Below are positions 4,174 through 6,406 of a stretch of DNA of 6,406 bases, in pieces. The stretch is from JAFGLY01 sp041309225 (GTDB lineage: Bacteria > Myxococcota_A > UBA796 > JAFGLY01): NCBI GenBank assembly GCA_041309225.1, contig JBFYZZ010000230.1, positions 1-6,406 of the forward strand, given 5' to 3'. A program made the position numbers and the translations under genes. Numbering within the stretch: position 1 is the first letter of the stretch; the number at the start of each line of letters is the position of its first letter. Below the pieces are notes generated by a model. The model was not told the DNA's origin, searched no databases, and saw nothing but the letters and a program-made list of their open reading frames with translations.

Positions 4174-6406
4174 ACTCGCCCGTGCAGTCGTAGGTGACGA
4201 TCACCGTGTCGGTGTCGCCGTCGCCCTCGCAGTCGCGCACGTAGACCTCGACCTCGATCGTCTGGGTGTCGGTCTTCCCGTAGGTGGCGGGCACGCCCGA
4301 GACCACCAGCGACGGTGTGTCGGTGTCTTCGTCCTGGAGGGTGGCGTAGGTGTCGCCACTCAGGATGGTCCACTCATAGATGATCGTGTCGCCGTCGGCG
4401 TCGTCGGAGCCGGTGCCGTCGAGGGTGAACACCACCGTGGTGCAGTCGCCGCAGAGGTAGCCGTACCCCGTGGCGGTGCACTCGCCGGTGGCGTCGTAGG
4501 AGCCGTCGGGACCGGCGTTGGCGGTGGGCGCGTGGTTGGTGAAGCCGCGCGCCGCCACGGACACGGAGACCGTGTCCATGTCGCTCAAGTCGGTGCCGTC
4601 GCCCACCACGAGCCCGAAGGTGAAGGTGCCGACCTCGTCGGGCACGAAGACGGGCGAGGGTTCGGTCTCCTCGTCGATGTCGGTGGTGTCGAGGATGCTG
4701 CCGCTCGGGGCCGACTCGAGGGTCCAGTCGTAGGAGACGATGGGATCGCCGTCGGGGTCGTAGGAGTCGGTGCCGTCGAGCAGGATCTCCTCGCAGACGG
4801 AGGCCGTGCCCGTGCTGATCACCTCGGCCACCGCGATGGGCGCCGTGTTCTCGATGATGCCGTCGCAGTCGTCGTCCACGCCGGGCTGGGTGTCCGGGGC
4901 CCCGGGGTAGGTGGCGGGGTTCTCGTCGTCGCAGTCGCCGTCGTCGACCGTGTATCCGTCGCCGTCGTGGTCGATGTCGGTGCACATCTCGTTCACGGAC
5001 CCGGGCGTGCCGTGCTCGCCGCGGGCGCCGATCTCGGTCTGCTGCGGGCACCAGTTGGCGGGATCGTCGTTTTCGTCGGCGTCGTAGTAGTACGGGTCGA
5101 GACCCTGGGCATAGCCCGTCGTGAGGTCCCACCCCGACCCCGTGCTGTACTCGACGCCGTCCATCACGACCGAGTCGGCCTCGAGCCAGATCTCGTCGGC
5201 CGTGTTGTCGAGCGTGAAGTCGCTGTAGTCGTAGACGTAGTCGGCCGCGACCCCGCCCGTGCGCCACGCCGTGCCCGTGACCGCCAGCATGAGGTACTGC
5301 CCGGCGGGGACCAGCGTGTACTCGCCGACCGTGAAGGACTGGCCGCCGTCGTCGTAGATGGTCCAGGCGTCCATGTAGATGTTGCGGGTCGTGGTGTTGT
5401 AGACCTCGAACCACTCGCCGACCGCGTCGGAGACCCCCACGGGGTCGTTGGTGATCTCGGTGACGATGATGTCGCCGTAGGCGAACCAGTCCTCGTCCAC
5501 GAAATCGTCGCAGTCGTCGTCCACCTCGTTCTGGGACTCGGAGGCGCCCGGGTGGACGCTGGCGTCCTCGTCGTCGCAGTCGCCGTCGCAGATGCTGTAG
5601 CCGTCGGCGTCGGCGTCGTCGTCGACCCCCTCGTCGATCTCTCCGTCGCCGTCGTTGTCGAGGCCGTCGCACTCCTCGTTGTCGATGCAGTCGGCGACCC
5701 CGTCGCCGTCGGTGTCCGGGTAGCCCTCGTCGGCGGTGCCGTCGCCGTCGTTGTCGAGGCCGTCGCACTCCTCCTCGTCGAGGCAGTCCTTGATCCCGTC
5801 GCCGTCGGTGTCGGGGAAGTCCTCGTCCACCTCGCCGTCGCCGTCGTTGTCGACCCCGTCGCAGACCTCCTCGGACACGCAGTCGGCCACCCCGTCGCCG
5901 TCGGTGTCCGGGTAGCCCTCGTCGACCGTGCCGTCGCCGTCGTTGTCGAGGCCGTCGCACTCCTCGGTGTCCATGCAGTCGGCGGTGCCGTCGCCGTCGG
6001 TGTCGGAGAAGTCCTCGTCCACCTCGCCGTCGCCGTCGTTGTCGAGGCCGTCGCAGTCTTCGGCGTCGATGCAGTCGGCGGTGCCGTCGGAGTCGGAGTC
6101 GGGATAGTCCTCGTCCACCCGGCCGTCGCCGTCGTTGTCGAGGCCGTCGCACTCCTCGGTGTCCACACAGTCGGCGATCCCGTCGCGGTCGGTGTCGGGG
6201 AAGCCCTCGTCCACGCGGCCGTCGCCGTTGTCGTCGTCGCCGTTGCAGATTTCGGGATCCATGCAGTCGGCGGTGCCGTCGCCGTCGGTGTCGGGGAAGT
6301 CCTCGTCCACCTCGCCGTCGCCGTCGTTGTCGAGGCCGTCGCACTCCTCGGTGTCCACACAGTCGGCGATCCCGTCGCGGTCGGTGTCGGGGAAGCCCTC
6401 GTCCAC
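4172..6406 (-). CDS. Large secreted protein: Ca2+-loop repeats, MopE motifs, lamin-tail and two PKD-like domains (5' partial)
   Basis: The last 744 codons of a larger gene; the frame is open through the right edge, so start and signal peptide lie outside. Residue 1 is the codon at 6406-6404. Order: residues 1-256, eight 32-residue repeats with Asp-rich loops (DTDGDGTADC, DNDGDG) like thrombospondin type 3 or EF-like Ca2+ loops; 257-306, a MopE-type metal-binding motif (GDCDD, HPGA, VDDDCD); 308-475, a lamin-tail domain (VTEI, GEWFEVYNTT, then NWC and GTPGSVNEMC); 476-519, a second MopE-type motif (DGDGY, GDCDDEN, VDDDCDG); 520-620, a PKD-like domain (LDGTDSYDPDGD, SYDWTL); 624-741, a second PKD-like domain (LDGTGSDDADGD, YEWTI) with extra cysteines. 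It ends shortly after the last beta-strand with no sortase, PEP-CTERM or MYXO-CTERM-like tail. Such multi-domain acidic proteins are exported in Myxococcota-type bacteria. A Ca2+-stiffened surface or adhesion role is inference; enzymatic activity is not indicated. Confidence 0.9.
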   Translation of the reverse strand: MDEGFPDTDRDGIADCVDTEECDGLDNDGDGEVDEDFPDTDGDGTADCMDPEICNGDDDNGDGRVDEGFPDTDRDGIADCVDTEECDGLDNDGDGRVDEDYPDSDSDGTADCIDAEDCDGLDNDGDGEVDEDFSDTDGDGTADCMDTEECDGLDNDGDGTVDEGYPDTDGDGVADCVSEEVCDGVDNDGDGEVDEDFPDTDGDGIKDCLDEEECDGLDNDGDGTADEGYPDTDGDGVADCIDNEECDGLDNDGDGEIDEGVDDDADADGYSICDGDCDDEDASVHPGASESQNEVDDDCDDFVDEDWFAYGDIIVTEITNDPVGVSDAVGEWFEVYNTTTRNIYMDAWTIYDDGGQSFTVGEYTLVPAGQYLMLAVTGTAWRTGGVAADYVYDYSDFTLDNTADEIWLEADSVVMDGVEYSTGSGWDLTTGYAQGLDPYYYDADENDDPANWCPQQTEIGARGEHGTPGSVNEMCTDIDHDGDGYTVDDGDCDDENPATYPGAPDTQPGVDDDCDGIIENTAPIAVAEVISTGTASVCEEILLDGTDSYDPDGDPIVSYDWTLESAPSGSILDTTDIDEETEPSPVFVPDEVGTFTFGLVVGDGTDLSDMDTVSVSVAARGFTNHAPTANAGPDGSYDATGECTATGYGYLCGDCTTVVFTLDGTGSDDADGDTIIYEWTILSGDTYATLQDEDTDTPSLVVSGVPATYGKTDTQTIEVEVYVRDCEGDGDTDTVIVTYDCTGE
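6122..6214 (-). repeat. Perfect 93-bp direct repeat, copy A (unit 3)
   Basis: This segment is identical base for base to 6314-6406 (unit 1). The two 96-bp units differ only in the last codon of the unit, CGG (Arg) here against GAG (Glu) in unit 1. The other units have silent and replacement changes, so this pair is recent duplication or conversion. Confidence 0.9.
6314..6406 (-). repeat. Perfect 93-bp direct repeat, copy B (unit 1)
   Basis: Identical to 6122-6214, and lying 192 bp (two units) from it. Identity may extend past the window edge. Confidence 0.9.

Larger units (their letters stand above)
5639..6406 (-). repeat. Eight tandem 96-bp repeats coding 32-residue Ca2+-loop units
   Basis: Eight units, each exactly 96 bp, run from 6406 down to 5639; boundaries fall at 6406, 6310, 6214, 6118, 6022, 5926, 5830 and 5734. 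The unit pattern is VDE[GD][FY]-x-D-x-D-x-DG-x-x-DC, then E-x-C[DN]G-x-D-[ND]-x-GDG. Each holds two Asp-rich loops and a Cys pair at positions 16 and 22 (C-x5-C). No unit has an indel or stop. Unit 2 (6310-6215) is the most divergent, with CNGDDDNGDG in place of CDGLDNDGDG, but still fits D-x-[DN]-x-DG. The first visible unit touches the window edge, so the array probably continues upstream. Confidence 0.93.

Noticed and set aside
4374..6344. A 656-residue minus-strand frame rich in Arg (RRRRRGGRG) through the repeat region
   Set aside because: It is the out-of-frame reading of the Asp/Gly repeats. The composition is implausible, while the overlapping frame has coherent domains.
5639..6406. 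CRISPR array, suggested by the regular 96-bp periodicity
   Set aside because: The repetition covers the whole unit with no unique spacers, keeps an open reading frame throughout, and encodes a known Asp-rich loop pattern.
4172..6406. A toxin or defence role for the large repeat protein
   Set aside because: No toxin, protease, nuclease or immunity-like domain is visible, and no partner gene beside it supports such a role.

Overview
The window is very GC-rich (about 70% by eye), with strong G/C bias at third codon positions. It carries four protein-coding genes and no RNA gene, insertion sequence, CRISPR array or prophage signature that I can see. The exported repeat protein on the minus strand joins MopE-type metal-binding motifs, a lamin-tail domain and PKD domains. 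Together with the base composition and the small lipoprotein of unknown function, this points to a Myxococcota/Deltaproteobacteria-type genome. That assignment is inference from protein style, not from a marker gene.

Layout. Positions 3-1817 (+) encode most of a polytopic membrane glycosyltransferase of the GT-C/GT39 (ArnT/PMT-like) type, cut at its 5' end by the window edge. After a 75-bp gap with a weak promoter candidate, 1893-3161 (+) encodes a complete PLP-dependent enzyme of the Cys/Met metabolism (trans-sulfuration) family. After 68 bp, 3230-4129 (+) encodes a probable lipoprotein of unknown function. A 42-bp convergent gap (4130-4171) holds two overlapping GC-rich hairpins. From 6406 down to 4172 (-) runs the 3' part of a large, acidic, cysteine-containing secreted protein, whose N-terminus lies beyond the right edge.

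The minus-strand protein reads, from its visible N-terminal side: eight exact-length 32-residue Ca2+-loop repeats, a MopE-type motif, a lamin-tail domain, a second MopE-type motif, and two PKD-like domains, with no recognisable C-terminal anchor. At DNA level the repeats show recent duplication (a 93-bp perfect copy) and a 64-residue higher-order period.

The genes do not form an obvious pathway. The three plus-strand genes are co-directional but look functionally unrelated (envelope glycosylation, sulfur amino-acid metabolism, envelope lipoprotein). I found no convincing evidence of a new multi-gene system. The most interesting material is the repeat architecture of the minus-strand protein and the nested palindromes between the convergent genes.
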